Below are positions 49,957 to 59,021 of a DNA stretch of 64,000 nucleotides, one piece after another. The stretch is taken from NCBI RefSeq assembly GCF_003001675.1, contig NZ_PVYW01000028.1, forward strand, positions 60,868 to 124,867. The letters are read 5' to 3'. Positions within the stretch are counted from its first letter, which is position 1, and each line of letters opens with the position of its first letter. The notes under the pieces are model-generated. The model worked only from the letters and a program-made list of their open reading frames with translations. It did not search any database and had not been told where the DNA came from. The stretch comes from Cohnella sp. SGD-V74. GTDB lineage: Bacteria > Bacillota > Bacilli > Paenibacillales > Paenibacillaceae. Both the position numbers and the translations under genes were made by a program.

Positions 49957-50766
49957 ATGTCGGAGGAACGGCAGAAGATCATATTCGTATGTTCGGACGC
50001 GGTCGGGGAAACCGCCGACGCGGTCGCCAGGGCGACGGCCCGGCAGTTCGCCACCGAACAGGTGAAGATCAAGCGGTACGGCAACATCAAGCACGAGGAC
50101 GAGATTAAAGCGATTATCGCCGAAGCGGGCCAATCGGGCGGCTTTATCGCCTACACGCTGGTTCAGCCGGAACTGCGCGAGACGATGCGGGAAGAGACGA
50201 TTCGCCTCGGCGTCCGCGCGGTCGACGTGATGGGGCCGATGATGCAGGCGTTCATCGATACGTTCAACGATTCGCCCAAGTACAAGCCCGGCCTGCTGCA
50301 CGAGATGGACGAGAACTACTATCGGAAGATCGAAGCGATCGAATTCGCGGTCAAGTACGACGATGGCAAGGATGCCCGCGGGCTGCTTCAAGCCCAGGTC
50401 GTGCTGGTCGGGGTTTCCCGCACTTCCAAGACGCCGCTCAGCATCTATCTCGCGCACAAAGGCATCAAAACCGCGAACTATCCGCTCACGATCGAAGTGA
50501 AGCCTCCGCAAGAGCTGTTTACCTCCTCCAGCCGGCTCATCGTCGGCTTGACGATGCAGCCCGAACGGCTGCTTAAAATCCGGACGGAACGGTTAAAGGC
50601 GCTGGGATTGCCGAGCCAGGCGAACTACGCGTCCATGGACCGGATCGAGAAGGAGCTCAAGTTCGCTTCCGATATTATGGAACGCCTAAGATGCCCGGTC
50701 ATCGACGTGTCCGAGAAAGCGATCGAAGAAACGGCCGGTTTAATTATGGAGCTGCTGGTTCCTTAA
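49957..50766 (+). CDS. PPDK/PEP-synthase regulatory kinase-pyrophosphorylase (YqfL-like, DUF299)
   Basis: Bifunctional enzyme that phosphorylates and dephosphorylates pyruvate phosphate dikinase. 269 aa with VCSDAVGETADAVARA, GVRAVDVMGPMM, the P-loop-like VLVGVSRTSKTPLSIYLA and VGLTMQPERLLKIRTERLK. Only 15 bp separate it from ccpN, matching the known ccpN-yqfL pairing and its role in gluconeogenesis control. Confidence 0.92.
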   Translation: MSEERQKIIFVCSDAVGETADAVARATARQFATEQVKIKRYGNIKHEDEIKAIIAEAGQSGGFIAYTLVQPELRETMREETIRLGVRAVDVMGPMMQAFIDTFNDSPKYKPGLLHEMDENYYRKIEAIEFAVKYDDGKDARGLLQAQVVLVGVSRTSKTPLSIYLAHKGIKTANYPLTIEVKPPQELFTSSSRLIVGLTMQPERLLKIRTERLKALGLPSQANYASMDRIEKELKFASDIMERLRCPVIDVSEKAIEETAGLIMELLVP

Positions 50767-50767
50767 G

Positions 50768-50824
50768 CGACAAAGCCTGAGCTATCCGAAGGAGTCGTTC
50801 CCGCGGATCGCTCAGGCTTTGTCG
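50768..50824. terminator. Long hairpin between the PPDK regulator and LytTR genes
   Basis: CGACAAAGCCTGAGC and GCTCAGGCTTTGTCG form a perfect 15-bp stem, extended inside by ATCCG/CGGAT. It lies at the convergent 3' ends of two genes. The T-tract is short. Confidence 0.6.
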
Positions 50825-50853
50825 TTCTCGTCGCTATGGACTTGGTGGATGGA

Positions 50854-51171
50854 TCAACCGAGAAGCTGGCGAATCATTTGTTGCTTGCGTCCCGAGCAAG
50901 GCAACCGTTTCGAGGTGTCGTCGAAGAAGAGATGGTGTTCGCCGATGACGGAAATGTTTCTGACGTTGACGTAGCAATCGGACGAAACGCGGAAGAACGT
51001 CGCGGAATCCGCGATGAGGCGGTTTCTTTCATCGGCGGACAGTCTCTTTTTGATGTTGTAATTCCGTCCGTGAAAGCTGATCAACCCGTGTGCCCCGACC
51101 TTGAAGAACAACGTGTCTTGGCGCGGATCGAAATCCTCGTACACATTTTTCTCCTGAAGCGCTGCATTCAT
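50854..51171 (-). CDS. Stand-alone LytTR-like DNA-binding protein
   Basis: 105 aa from the ATG at 51171, which has GGGGG nine bases upstream on the minus strand. DTLFFKVGAHGLISFHGRNYNIKKRLS and TFFRVSSDCYVNVRNISVIGE fit the beta-rich LytTR fold with its FxRVHxSYxVN-like motif. There is no receiver domain. A cre-like site lies in its promoter, so it may respond to carbon supply. Targets are unknown. Confidence 0.65.
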   Translation of the reverse strand: MNAALQEKNVYEDFDPRQDTLFFKVGAHGLISFHGRNYNIKKRLSADERNRLIADSATFFRVSSDCYVNVRNISVIGEHHLFFDDTSKRLPCSGRKQQMIRQLLG

Positions 51172-51206
51172 CGTTTCAATCCCCCTTATGAAGAATGACA
51201 TTGCTT

Positions 51207-51225
51207 TGGTAGCGCTTTCAGTATA
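51207..51225 (-). promoter_or_regulatory. -10 box and cre-like site upstream of the LytTR gene
   Basis: On the minus strand TATACT (51225-51220) is directly followed by TGAAAGCGCTACCA (51220-51207), which matches the cre consensus at 13 of 14 positions. The -35 is not clear. Confidence 0.5.
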
Positions 51226-51314
51226 ACACAGTTTTTTGAGTTTTGGGAGACTTTCCGAAAAAAATTATAAAAAGCTACAACGGGCGATATCGGTTAAACC
51301 GACGGACGCCGCTA

Positions 51315-51534
51315 AGAGGCTGTTACATTAAGTAGAGGCGTACCAGATTATCGATGCAAAGAAGAAGGCATCTATCTCCTGGAGACTGCCTCATACGGTC
51401 CTGAAATGACCCTGTCACGGGTCTATCCATTCAAAATTTCAGGGCCGTATAGCAGCGGAAGGAGATAGATGCCTATCACCCTGCATCCATCGATAATCGT
51501 CTGGTACGCCTTTTTTACTTATGAGATAGTCTCT
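51315..51534. repeat. 220-bp imperfect palindromic element (copy 2, inverted relative to copy 1)
   Basis: AGAGGCTGTTACATTAAGTAGAGGCG at the left end pairs with CGCCTTTTTTACTTATGAGATAGTCTCT at the right, written here in parts: AGAGGCTGTTACATTAAGT and ACTTATGAGATAGTCTCT. Inner arms GTACCAGATTATCGATGCA and TGCATCCATCGATAAT continue the stem. CTCCTGGAGACTGCCTC (51376-51392) is the exact reverse complement of 45011-45027 in copy 1. The stretch 51226-51559 holds this element and no gene. Confidence 0.8.
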
Positions 51535-51559
51535 TCACAGTTTGACCTGTATATCCCCG

Positions 51560-53074
51560 TTATTCAACCACGCGAACGCGAATGACGTTCCAGGACGCTT
51601 TGCCGAGCGTCGCCGTGATTTTAGTGCCGTCGCTCGACGCGTTGCCGTTATCGCGAGGCTTCACGCGGTCGGGCGAAGCGGCCGTATTGGTCGCTTTCAG
51701 ATTTTCGTGTTCGAGCACGGTATGCCCGATCACTTCGCACCTGCCGAAGCTTCTCAAGTCTACCTCCAACGGGAGCGCGTTCTCGAGATCGCGGTTGACG
51801 GCGAACACGGTCACTTCACCGGCCTGGTCGTCGTACACGGCGATCGATTCCAAATAAGGAATGTCCGTAATGTCCTTCGTATCGTATTTCGGAGACTGCA
51901 CGAGCGGCACGAGCGCTTGTCCGCGGCCGTAGACCGAAGCGTGGAGATAAGGATAGTAGATCGTTTGCGCCCAAGCGGCGCCGCCGTTCTCCGTCATAAT
52001 CGGCGCGATGACGTTGACGAGTTGGGCGAGACAAGCCATTCTGACGCGGTCCGAATGCTTCAGCATGGCGATCAGCAGACAGCCGACGACGAGCGCGTCT
52101 TCCATCGTATAGACGTCTTCGAGCTGCGGCGGGGCCACTTGCCAAGGCTCAATTTTTCTGTCGGCTTCATTGGAGTGGAACCAGACGTTCCATTCGTCGA
52201 ACGAGAGCATCATCGTTTTCTTGCTTCTTTTCTTGGCTTTGATGTAATCGCAGGTTGCCGTCACGCTGCGGATGAAATCTTCCATCTCGAGAGAACGGCC
52301 AAGGAAAGTGGCCGTATCGTTATCGGCGTTGCCATAGTAGCTGTGCAAGGAAAGATAATCGGCATGATCGTACGTATGATCGAGAACGGTTGCTTCCCAT
52401 TCGGGGTAAGTCGGCATGCCTCGGCTGGAGCTGCCGCAAGCGACCAGCTCGATGGAGGGATCGACCCATTTCATGACTTTCGCGGATTCGGCGGCGATCC
52501 GTCCGTATTCCACGGCCGTCTTGGCGCCGATCTGCCATGGCCCGTCCATCTCGTTGCCCAGACACCAGGTTTTGATGGCGTGCGGCTGCTTGTAGCCGTG
52601 GCTGATTCGCAGATCGCTCCAGTACGAGCCGGAAGGGTGGTTGGCGTACTCGACGATATTGCGGGCTTCGTCGACTCCATGCGTGCCGAGGTTGATCGCC
52701 CACATGACGTCCGAACCGGCGGCGCGAGACCAGTCGGCGAATTCGTTCAAGCCGAACAAATTCGGCTCGACGGTCCTCCAGGCCAGTTCCAATCTGCGCG
52801 GACGCAGCTCCTTCGGTCCGATGCCGTCCTTCCAATCGTAGCCGGAGACGAAGTTGCCGCCGGGATAGCGGATAATCGGGACGCGAAGCTCGCGGATGAG
52901 CTGGAGCACGTCCTGTCTGAAGCCTTGGCTGTCGGCCTGCGGGTGGCCCGGCTCATAAATGCCGCCGTACACGGCGCGGCCCAGATGTTCGATGAACGAA
53001 CCGTAGAGGCGGTCGTCAATCCGGGAGATGACGAAGTCTTTGTCGACGATCATGGAAGCTTTGCGTGCGGTCAT
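51560..53074 (-). CDS. abfA: GH51 alpha-L-arabinofuranosidase
   Basis: Removes terminal arabinofuranosyl units from arabinan or arabinoxylan oligomers in the cytosol. 504 aa from the ATG at 53074 (GAAGGGAG upstream; the longer frame to 53137 is in the AT-rich control region). RLYGSFIEHLGRAVYGGIYEPGHP, RYPGGNFVSGYDWKDGIGP, acid/base Glu in WCLGNEMDGPWQ, and nucleophile Glu in LSFDEWNVWF are present. It is divergent from the second ArsR-type regulator, its probable controller. Confidence 0.94.
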   Translation of the reverse strand: MTARKASMIVDKDFVISRIDDRLYGSFIEHLGRAVYGGIYEPGHPQADSQGFRQDVLQLIRELRVPIIRYPGGNFVSGYDWKDGIGPKELRPRRLELAWRTVEPNLFGLNEFADWSRAAGSDVMWAINLGTHGVDEARNIVEYANHPSGSYWSDLRISHGYKQPHAIKTWCLGNEMDGPWQIGAKTAVEYGRIAAESAKVMKWVDPSIELVACGSSSRGMPTYPEWEATVLDHTYDHADYLSLHSYYGNADNDTATFLGRSLEMEDFIRSVTATCDYIKAKKRSKKTMMLSFDEWNVWFHSNEADRKIEPWQVAPPQLEDVYTMEDALVVGCLLIAMLKHSDRVRMACLAQLVNVIAPIMTENGGAAWAQTIYYPYLHASVYGRGQALVPLVQSPKYDTKDITDIPYLESIAVYDDQAGEVTVFAVNRDLENALPLEVDLRSFGRCEVIGHTVLEHENLKATNTAASPDRVKPRDNGNASSDGTKITATLGKASWNVIRVRVVE

Positions 53075-53252
53075 GCAGATAACTCCCTTCAAATTGTTAA
53101 TAATTATATTAATCAATAAACAAAAATAGTATTTCAACTAGTATTTAACACGACATAGAAGTAAAATGCAAGTGTTGAATTTGCGCAGTGATTTGCGTTT
53201 TGATGAATTTATATTTATATTAATTGGCGGGACACGGAGGAGGCCTGGGACG

Positions 53253-54182
53253 ATGATTAAAGCGAATACGGACCGCAAGTGGCTTCCTCTCTACGAAGCG
53301 CTTGCCAGCGACGTCCGATTGACGATTATGGAGCTGCTGGCCGAGAATCCGATGAACGTGAAGGCAATCGCCGAACGTTTGGAACTGAGCAGCGCGATCG
53401 TCACGATGCACGTGCGCAAGCTCGAGCAGGCCGGCTTGATCGCGACGAAGATGGTTCGCAAGCAGGGCGGCACCCATAAGATATGCTCCTTGGCCGAAAC
53501 GGCCGTCGAGATCGAACTGCCAAGCGCTCGCTCGGAAGAGCGAGAGCACTACGAGCAGTCGATCCGCGTCGGGCATTACACCTCGTTCGAGGTGTATCCG
53601 ACATGCGGCCTGGCCACCCGGGAGAAGCTGATCGGCCAGTTCGACGATCCGCGCTATTTTCTTGATCCGGAGCGAGTCAATGCTTCGATTCTCTGGTTCG
53701 GCCGAGGGTACGTGGAATACAAGACGCCGAACTACATTTTGCCGAGCCAACGGCTCGAAGAGCTGGAGATTTCGTTCGAAATCGCATCAGAGGCCCCCGG
53801 GGCGAACGAGCACTGGCCCTCGGACATCCGGTTTTATTTGAACGGAGCCTATCTTGGCGAATGGACGAGCCCGGGCGATTACGGGACGGAAGCGAGAGGA
53901 CGCTTTACGCCGGATTGGTGGGGAATTCAGCTGAACCAGTACGGACTTCGCAAAATCATTCGCGTGAACGGCGAAGGGTGCTTCATGGACGGACAGCGCA
54001 TTTCCGATACGAAGCTTGAGGAACTGCGGACGGATCAGCCGTTCTGGACGCTGCGCTTCGCCGTCGAGGAAGAATCGCGCCATGTCGGAGGCTTGACGTT
54101 GTACGGAACCGGCTTCGGGAATTATAATCAAGACATTCAGTTTCGCGCGTATTACAGTCAGAGGAGAGAAACGAACCGATGA
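53253..54182 (+). CDS. ArsR-type winged-helix regulator with large C-terminal sensor-like domain (copy 2)
   Basis: 309 aa, the same length as the protein at 18476-19405 and alike throughout. Winged helix at about 8-90 (LASDVRLTIMELLAENPMN, then AIAERLELSSAIVTMHVRKLEQAGLI). The shared C-terminal domain shows GHYTSFEVYPTCGLA, WPSDIRFYLNGAYLGEWTSPGDYG, WWGIQLNQYG and LYGTGFGNYNQDI. The start at 53253 follows GGAGGAGG. It faces abfA across 178 AT-rich bases containing two direct TAGTATTT repeats, a plausible operator region. Repression of abfA until an arabinose-related ligand binds is the simplest model. Confidence 0.83.
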   Translation: MIKANTDRKWLPLYEALASDVRLTIMELLAENPMNVKAIAERLELSSAIVTMHVRKLEQAGLIATKMVRKQGGTHKICSLAETAVEIELPSARSEEREHYEQSIRVGHYTSFEVYPTCGLATREKLIGQFDDPRYFLDPERVNASILWFGRGYVEYKTPNYILPSQRLEELEISFEIASEAPGANEHWPSDIRFYLNGAYLGEWTSPGDYGTEARGRFTPDWWGIQLNQYGLRKIIRVNGEGCFMDGQRISDTKLEELRTDQPFWTLRFAVEEESRHVGGLTLYGTGFGNYNQDIQFRAYYSQRRETNR

Positions 54183-55111
54183 TTAACCGCAAGATCACGC
54201 CTTCCGAGAGCGGCAAGAGATTGCATCGCTTTCTGAGAACGTTGATGCCCAACCTCCCGCTGGGACAAATCTATAAAATGATCGACAACGGCAAAGTCAG
54301 AGTGAACGGCAAGCGGAAAAACCAGAACTACGAGCTGGCGGCCGGGGACGAGCTCGTCCTGTACGTAGAGGAAGACGCGTACAAGGAGGCGAGCATCGGC
54401 CAGAAGAAAGCGAAGTATGTCGGAGTGAACGCGAACGTGGACGTGCTGTACGAGGACGCCGAGCTGATGGTCGTCAACAAGCCGGCCGGGCAGCTGACTC
54501 ACCCCGATCAGCCGGATCAGAAGGACACGCTCGTCAATCGCGTGCACGCGTATTTGTACCGCAAGGGGGAGCTGGACAGCCCGTTGTTCATGCCGGCTAC
54601 GGCGAACCGGCTGGACCGCAACACGAGCGGCATCGTTCTCGTCGGCAAGACGGCGGGCATGCTCCATCAGCTCAATCAATGGATTCAAAAACACGAGATG
54701 CAAAAGTATTACCTGACGATCGTGGAGGGCCGGCTGAGCGGAGAGGGCGAAGTGACGGGCGAGCTCGTGCGGGACGAGAAGAGCAACCGGACGAAGGTGG
54801 CCGAAGCGGGAGCCGAGCAGGCGAAGTCCGCCGAAACCCGGTACAGGACGCTGCAGACCGGCGCCTCCCATTCGCTGGTCGAGATCGAGCTGATCAGCGG
54901 GCGCACGCATCAGATTCGCAGCCATTTTCAACATATCGGGCATTCCTTGCTCGGCGACATCAAGTACGGAGGCAGGCGGTTCGGGGACGTGAATCATCAA
55001 TTGCTGCACGCTTGGCGCATCGTCCTGCCGAACGGTCGGGAGTTCAAGGCTCCGCTGCCGGCCCGGATGCGCGAGGTTGCCGCTCGTCTGGGATTTAATT
55101 CGAATCTGTAA
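54179..55111 (+). CDS. RluA-family pseudouridine synthase
   Basis: Converts uridine to pseudouridine in rRNA or tRNA. 310 aa with an N-terminal S4 domain (LPLGQIYKMIDNGKVRVNGK), catalytic Asp in ANRLDRNTSGIVLVGK and the motif ISGRTHQIRSHFQHIGHSLLGD. Its ATG overlaps the regulator stop (ATGA). The site modified cannot be told from sequence. Confidence 0.92.
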   Translation: MINRKITPSESGKRLHRFLRTLMPNLPLGQIYKMIDNGKVRVNGKRKNQNYELAAGDELVLYVEEDAYKEASIGQKKAKYVGVNANVDVLYEDAELMVVNKPAGQLTHPDQPDQKDTLVNRVHAYLYRKGELDSPLFMPATANRLDRNTSGIVLVGKTAGMLHQLNQWIQKHEMQKYYLTIVEGRLSGEGEVTGELVRDEKSNRTKVAEAGAEQAKSAETRYRTLQTGASHSLVEIELISGRTHQIRSHFQHIGHSLLGDIKYGGRRFGDVNHQLLHAWRIVLPNGREFKAPLPARMREVAARLGFNSNL

Positions 55112-55146
55112 CACGGCTCTCGGATTAGAGGCGAAAGGTGAGTAGG

Positions 55147-55818
55147 ATGAAAGAATACGTGGAAAGTTTGGCGGAGTGGTTTCGCGGCCATGCGGACCCG
55201 GCGAAAGCTGCTCCTATGGAAGCTTACATGCGGGGCAAGTTCCCGTTTCTGGGGATAAAGACGCCCGAGCGCAATCGGCTGACCAAGGAATTCTGGTCGC
55301 AGCACGGTATCCCCGAAGGAGACGAGCTGCTGGATGTCGTCAAGCGTCTGTGGTCGCTGCCGGAACGCGAGTTCCAGAACGTGGCCATGGCTTTTCTCGG
55401 AAAGCATGGCAAGCGAGCAGGGAAAGAAGATATCGAGACGTTCGAAGAACTCGTCGTCACGAAATCTTGGTGGGATACGGTCGACTACTTGGCTTCCCAT
55501 ACGATGGGCGATCACTTGGCGAAGTATCCCGAGCTGATCCCCCTGTATACGGAACGCTGGGCCGCGTCCGAGAATCTCTGGCTGCGCCGAACGGCCATCC
55601 TCTATCAGCTTAGGTACAAAGAACGTACGGACGTCGGCAGGCTGTTCCGTTATATCGACAAATGCAAGGAAGAGAACGAGTTCTTCATCCGCAAAGCGAT
55701 CGGATGGGCGCTCCGGGAGTACTCGAAGACGGACGAGTCCGCCGTGCGCGCTTTCGTGGACAAGACGCCGCTGTCTCCTCTCAGCGTTCGCGAGGCGCTT
55801 AAGTTCGTCTCCCGTTAA
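55147..55818 (+). CDS. DNA alkylation repair protein (AlkD-like glycosylase)
   Basis: 223 aa all-helical HEAT-like protein that excises alkylated bases. GIKTPERNRLTKEFW, SLPEREFQNVAMAFLGKH, KSWWDTVDYLASHTMG (with the conserved Trp and Asp) and FFIRKAIGWALREYSKTD match the AlkD family. The ATG at 55147 has AAAGGTGA seven bases upstream, better than the GTG at 55138. Confidence 0.92.
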   Translation: MKEYVESLAEWFRGHADPAKAAPMEAYMRGKFPFLGIKTPERNRLTKEFWSQHGIPEGDELLDVVKRLWSLPEREFQNVAMAFLGKHGKRAGKEDIETFEELVVTKSWWDTVDYLASHTMGDHLAKYPELIPLYTERWAASENLWLRRTAILYQLRYKERTDVGRLFRYIDKCKEENEFFIRKAIGWALREYSKTDESAVRAFVDKTPLSPLSVREALKFVSR

Positions 55819-55902
55819 AAATGGACACAAGATGGACATGGTTTTCCTCCCGAGCGGTTGGTAAGATGAGAAATAAACCGCTTAAACGGAGGTTATCATT
55901 CC

Positions 55903-56184
55903 ATGCTCGCAACTGTTCTCGGAAGGCTTCGCTTGATCGGCATCATTGAAGCGATTTCGTTCCTCGTTCTGCTTCTGATCGCGATGCCCCTTAAATATTT
56001 CGCCGATTATCCGGACGCGGTGACGGTGGTCGGGATGGCGCACGGCGTGCTGTTCGTGCTGTATCTGCTCGCCGTCGTGAATGCGCTGGCAGCGCGCAAG
56101 CTGAGCTGGGCGATGTCGGCATTCGCCGTTATCGCAGCTTTTCTTCCTTTCGGTCCGTTCATCGTAGACCGCAAAATTCGCTAA
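55903..56184 (+). CDS. Small DUF3817-type membrane protein
   Basis: 93 aa with three hydrophobic segments. LRLIGIIEAISFLVLLLIAMPLKY, HGVLFVLYLLA and PFGPFIVDRKI are typical of DUF3817 (YdzA-like) proteins. GGAGG lies 12 bases before the ATG. Function unknown. Confidence 0.8.
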   Translation: MLATVLGRLRLIGIIEAISFLVLLLIAMPLKYFADYPDAVTVVGMAHGVLFVLYLLAVVNALAARKLSWAMSAFAVIAAFLPFGPFIVDRKIR

Positions 56185-56229
56185 ACACCGGAAGGTTCGA
56201 CTTCGTCCGATTGGAGAGAATCGACGATT

Positions 56230-57150
56230 ATGCGTCATGAAGACCGCAGCAGAATCGAGGATATTATCCTTTATATCGCAGAAAATTTGGACGCCAGGCT
56301 GGATCTGGATACGCTCGCGGGCAGAACCCATTGGTCGAAATATCATTTCGGCAGATTGTTCGCCGCCGCGACCGGAACGACCCCTGTCGCCTATGTGAAC
56401 CGCAAGCGAATGGAGCGGGCGGCGAGCGAACTGCTCCTGTCCGATCTGCCGATCTTGGAGATCGCGCTGCGGTGCGGCTTCGAATCGACCTCCGCCTTCA
56501 ACGCTTCCTTCAAGAAGCATTACGGGCAGACGCCGAGCCGCGTGAGAAATCAGGGCCGGCAAAATCGCAATTTCGAGCAATTTTCCGGCAACGTTCAGGA
56601 AGTCTCTTCGAGGGAAACGGGTTACGATGGGAAAGCAAGTAACCGTTTCTTGAGGAGGCTGTGGGAAATGAATATTCGAATCGCAACTTTGCCGGATCTC
56701 CAGGTCGCTTACGCGAGGCATGTGGGCAGCTATCTGGACACGTGGAAAGCTTGGTCGGCGCTTGGCGCGTGGACAAGCAAGCACGGACTTTATCCCCCTG
56801 AGAGAGCCTTCATCGGCATCTCGCTCGACGACCCGGCGACGACCGAGGAGCAAGCTTGCCGGTACGACGCCTGCGTGACGCTGCCGGAAGGGTTCGCCTG
56901 CGAGGAGTCGGCCGACATCGGCTATCGCTCGCTGGCGGGTGGACTGTACGCCGTCTACCCTTTCTACGACACGATTGATCGCCTTGGTCTGGCCTACCAG
57001 AGCTTGTACGGGCAGTGGCTGCCGAGCAGCGAATACGAAGCGGACGCTCGGGATTGCTTGGAGTTCTGCCTGAACGATCCTTCTCTTGACCCTGAAGGCA
57101 AAGCCAAAGTCGACTTGCATATTCCGATCAAAGCAAGAACCTCCGTCTGA
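56230..57150 (+). CDS. AraC-family regulator with GyrI-like effector-binding domain
   Basis: 306 aa. The N-terminal AraC domain comes first (LDLDTLAGRTHWSKYHFGRLFAAATG and LPILEIALRCGFESTSAFNASFKKHYGQTPS in parts), then a GyrI-like effector domain from about residue 145 (IRIATLPDLQVAYARHVGSY). This order resembles Rob/SbmC-type regulators that sense lipophilic compounds. It precedes a multidrug-type ABC exporter pair after a terminator and may control it. Confidence 0.88.
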   Translation: MRHEDRSRIEDIILYIAENLDARLDLDTLAGRTHWSKYHFGRLFAAATGTTPVAYVNRKRMERAASELLLSDLPILEIALRCGFESTSAFNASFKKHYGQTPSRVRNQGRQNRNFEQFSGNVQEVSSRETGYDGKASNRFLRRLWEMNIRIATLPDLQVAYARHVGSYLDTWKAWSALGAWTSKHGLYPPERAFIGISLDDPATTEEQACRYDACVTLPEGFACEESADIGYRSLAGGLYAVYPFYDTIDRLGLAYQSLYGQWLPSSEYEADARDCLEFCLNDPSLDPEGKAKVDLHIPIKARTSV

Positions 57151-57165
57151 CGACGGGGGTTTTTG
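57139..57165 (+). terminator. Intrinsic terminator overlapping the AraC/GyrI gene stop codon
   Basis: ACCTCCGTC pairs with GACGGGGGT around a 4-base loop that contains part of the stop codon region, followed by TTTTTG. Confidence 0.7.
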
Positions 57166-57275
57166 TTGTTTTGGGGCAAAGTTGTATTTCGTTCACATTC
57201 AGTTCATAATGTCGTCATATGATTGCTTTTACATATTGCACGACTTTTATTCTGAGACCTCGGAGTTGATGGCTA

Positions 57276-59021
57276 GTGTTGAAGCTGTTTCGTTATTTGA
57301 AGCCTTACCGATGGGCGGTCGCGGCGGTAATGGCGCTGGTGCTGCTGCAATCGTTAAGCGAGCTGTACTTGCCGACGCTGATGGCGGACATCGTGAACGA
57401 CGGCGTCGTAAAGGGAGATACTCCCTATATATGGAAGATCGGAGGGTTCATGCTGGCGGTCACCGCCGTAGGAACGCTCGTATCGATCGCGGCCAGCTAT
57501 TTGTCGGCGCGGATCGCCGCCGGATTCGGCAAGGACGTTCGCAGCAAGACGTTCCGGAAGGTGGAGAGCTTCTCGTTGCTGGAATTCGACAAAATCGGCA
57601 CGGCCTCGCTCATCACCCGTACGACCAACGATATTACGCAGGTGCAGTCGGTGCTGATCATGATGATGCGGATGATGGTCATGGCTCCGATGATGTGCAT
57701 CGGCGGCCTGATTATGGCGATCTCCAAGGACGCCCAGCTGTCGCTCGTATTCGTGGGCGCGCTTCCCGTGCTGGCGCTGACCATCTATTTGATCGCGAGC
57801 AAAGGAATTCCGTATTTCAAAGTGATGCAGAAGAAGATCGACAAGCTGAATCTGGTGCTGCGCGAAGGGCTGACGGGCATCCGCGTCATTCGCTCGTTCA
57901 ATCGGCTGGAGCATGAAAGCAAACGATTCGACGAGGCGAACGGCGACTTGACGCAGACCGCGATCAAAGTCAACCAGATTATGGCTTTCATGATGCCGAT
58001 GATGATGCTCATTCTGAACTTCTCCTCGCTGGCGATCATCTGGTTCGGCGGGCTGCGGGTGAGCGGCGGCCATATGCAGGTCGGAGATTTGATGGCGTTC
58101 CTGCAATACGCGATGCAGATTATGTTTTCTCTGCTGATGGTGTCGATGATGTTCGTCATGGTTCCACGCGCTTCGGCTTCGGCAGTACGGATCAACGAGG
58201 TGCTGGAGCTTCAGGCGTCCGGTACGGAACAGGGTGCTGAGCCTTCGGCGGGGGAGAGACAGTCGGCGGTTTCCAAGCGCGGCGAAGTGGAGTTCGACCG
58301 GGTGTCGTTCCGATATCCGGGGGCGGAAAATCCGGCGATCTCCGGAATCAGCTTCCGCAGTTCGCCCGGCGAAGTGACCGCGATCATCGGCGGAACCGGC
58401 TCCGGGAAGTCGACGCTGATCAGCATGATTCCGAGATTTTACGATGCGGAGGAAGGGGCCGTGCGCATCGACGGCGTCGACGTGAGGGAGCGGTCCGTGG
58501 AGGAGCTGAGAGCGATGGTCGGTCTCGTGCCTCAGAAGGCTCAGCTGTTCACGGGGACGGTGTCGGAAAATATCCGGTACGGGAAAAACGAAGCATCCGA
58601 CGAAGAGGTACGGCATGCGGCGTCGATCGCGCAGGCGTCGGATTTCATCGAGAAGCTGCCGGAGGGTTATTCGTCTCCGGTCGCGCAAGGCGGGACGAAC
58701 TTGTCCGGCGGACAGAAGCAGCGCTTGTCCATCGCCCGCGCGCTGGTCAGGAGACCGTCGATCTACGTGTTCGACGACAGCTTCTCCGCGCTCGACTTCA
58801 AGACGGACGCCAAGCTCAGAGCCGCTCTGCGAAGCGAGACGACCGACGCAACGGTTATTATCGTCGCGCAGCGCGTGAGCACGGTCATGGACGCGGACCA
58901 AATCGTTGTGCTGGACGATGGCCGAATTGCCGGAATCGGCAATCATCAAGAGCTGATGGCAACCTGCGAAGTGTATCGGGAAATCGTATCTTCGCAGCTT
59001 TCGGAGGAGGAGATCGCATGA
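57276..59021 (+). CDS. Heterodimeric ABC exporter subunit with degenerate catalytic site
   Basis: 581 aa. A six-helix membrane domain (about 1-310) is followed by an ATPase domain with Walker A GGTGSGKST, signature NLSGGQKQRLSIARAL and Walker B YVFDDSFSALD. The catalytic Glu after Walker B is Asp and the switch His is Gln (VAQRVSTV), so this subunit contributes the non-hydrolysing site, as in BmrC/YheI-type partners. GTG start at 57276 with GGAG ten bases upstream. The stop overlaps the partner gene start. Confidence 0.9.
   Translation: MLKLFRYLKPYRWAVAAVMALVLLQSLSELYLPTLMADIVNDGVVKGDTPYIWKIGGFMLAVTAVGTLVSIAASYLSARIAAGFGKDVRSKTFRKVESFSLLEFDKIGTASLITRTTNDITQVQSVLIMMMRMMVMAPMMCIGGLIMAISKDAQLSLVFVGALPVLALTIYLIASKGIPYFKVMQKKIDKLNLVLREGLTGIRVIRSFNRLEHESKRFDEANGDLTQTAIKVNQIMAFMMPMMMLILNFSSLAIIWFGGLRVSGGHMQVGDLMAFLQYAMQIMFSLLMVSMMFVMVPRASASAVRINEVLELQASGTEQGAEPSAGERQSAVSKRGEVEFDRVSFRYPGAENPAISGISFRSSPGEVTAIIGGTGSGKSTLISMIPRFYDAEEGAVRIDGVDVRERSVEELRAMVGLVPQKAQLFTGTVSENIRYGKNEASDEEVRHAASIAQASDFIEKLPEGYSSPVAQGGTNLSGGQKQRLSIARALVRRPSIYVFDDSFSALDFKTDAKLRAALRSETTDATVIIVAQRVSTVMDADQIVVLDDGRIAGIGNHQELMATCEVYREIVSSQLSEEEIA

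Noticed and set aside
51542..53119. 525-codon plus-strand frame opposite the arabinofuranosidase gene
   Set aside because: The minus-strand GH51 gene has all catalytic motifs. The opposite frame has none.
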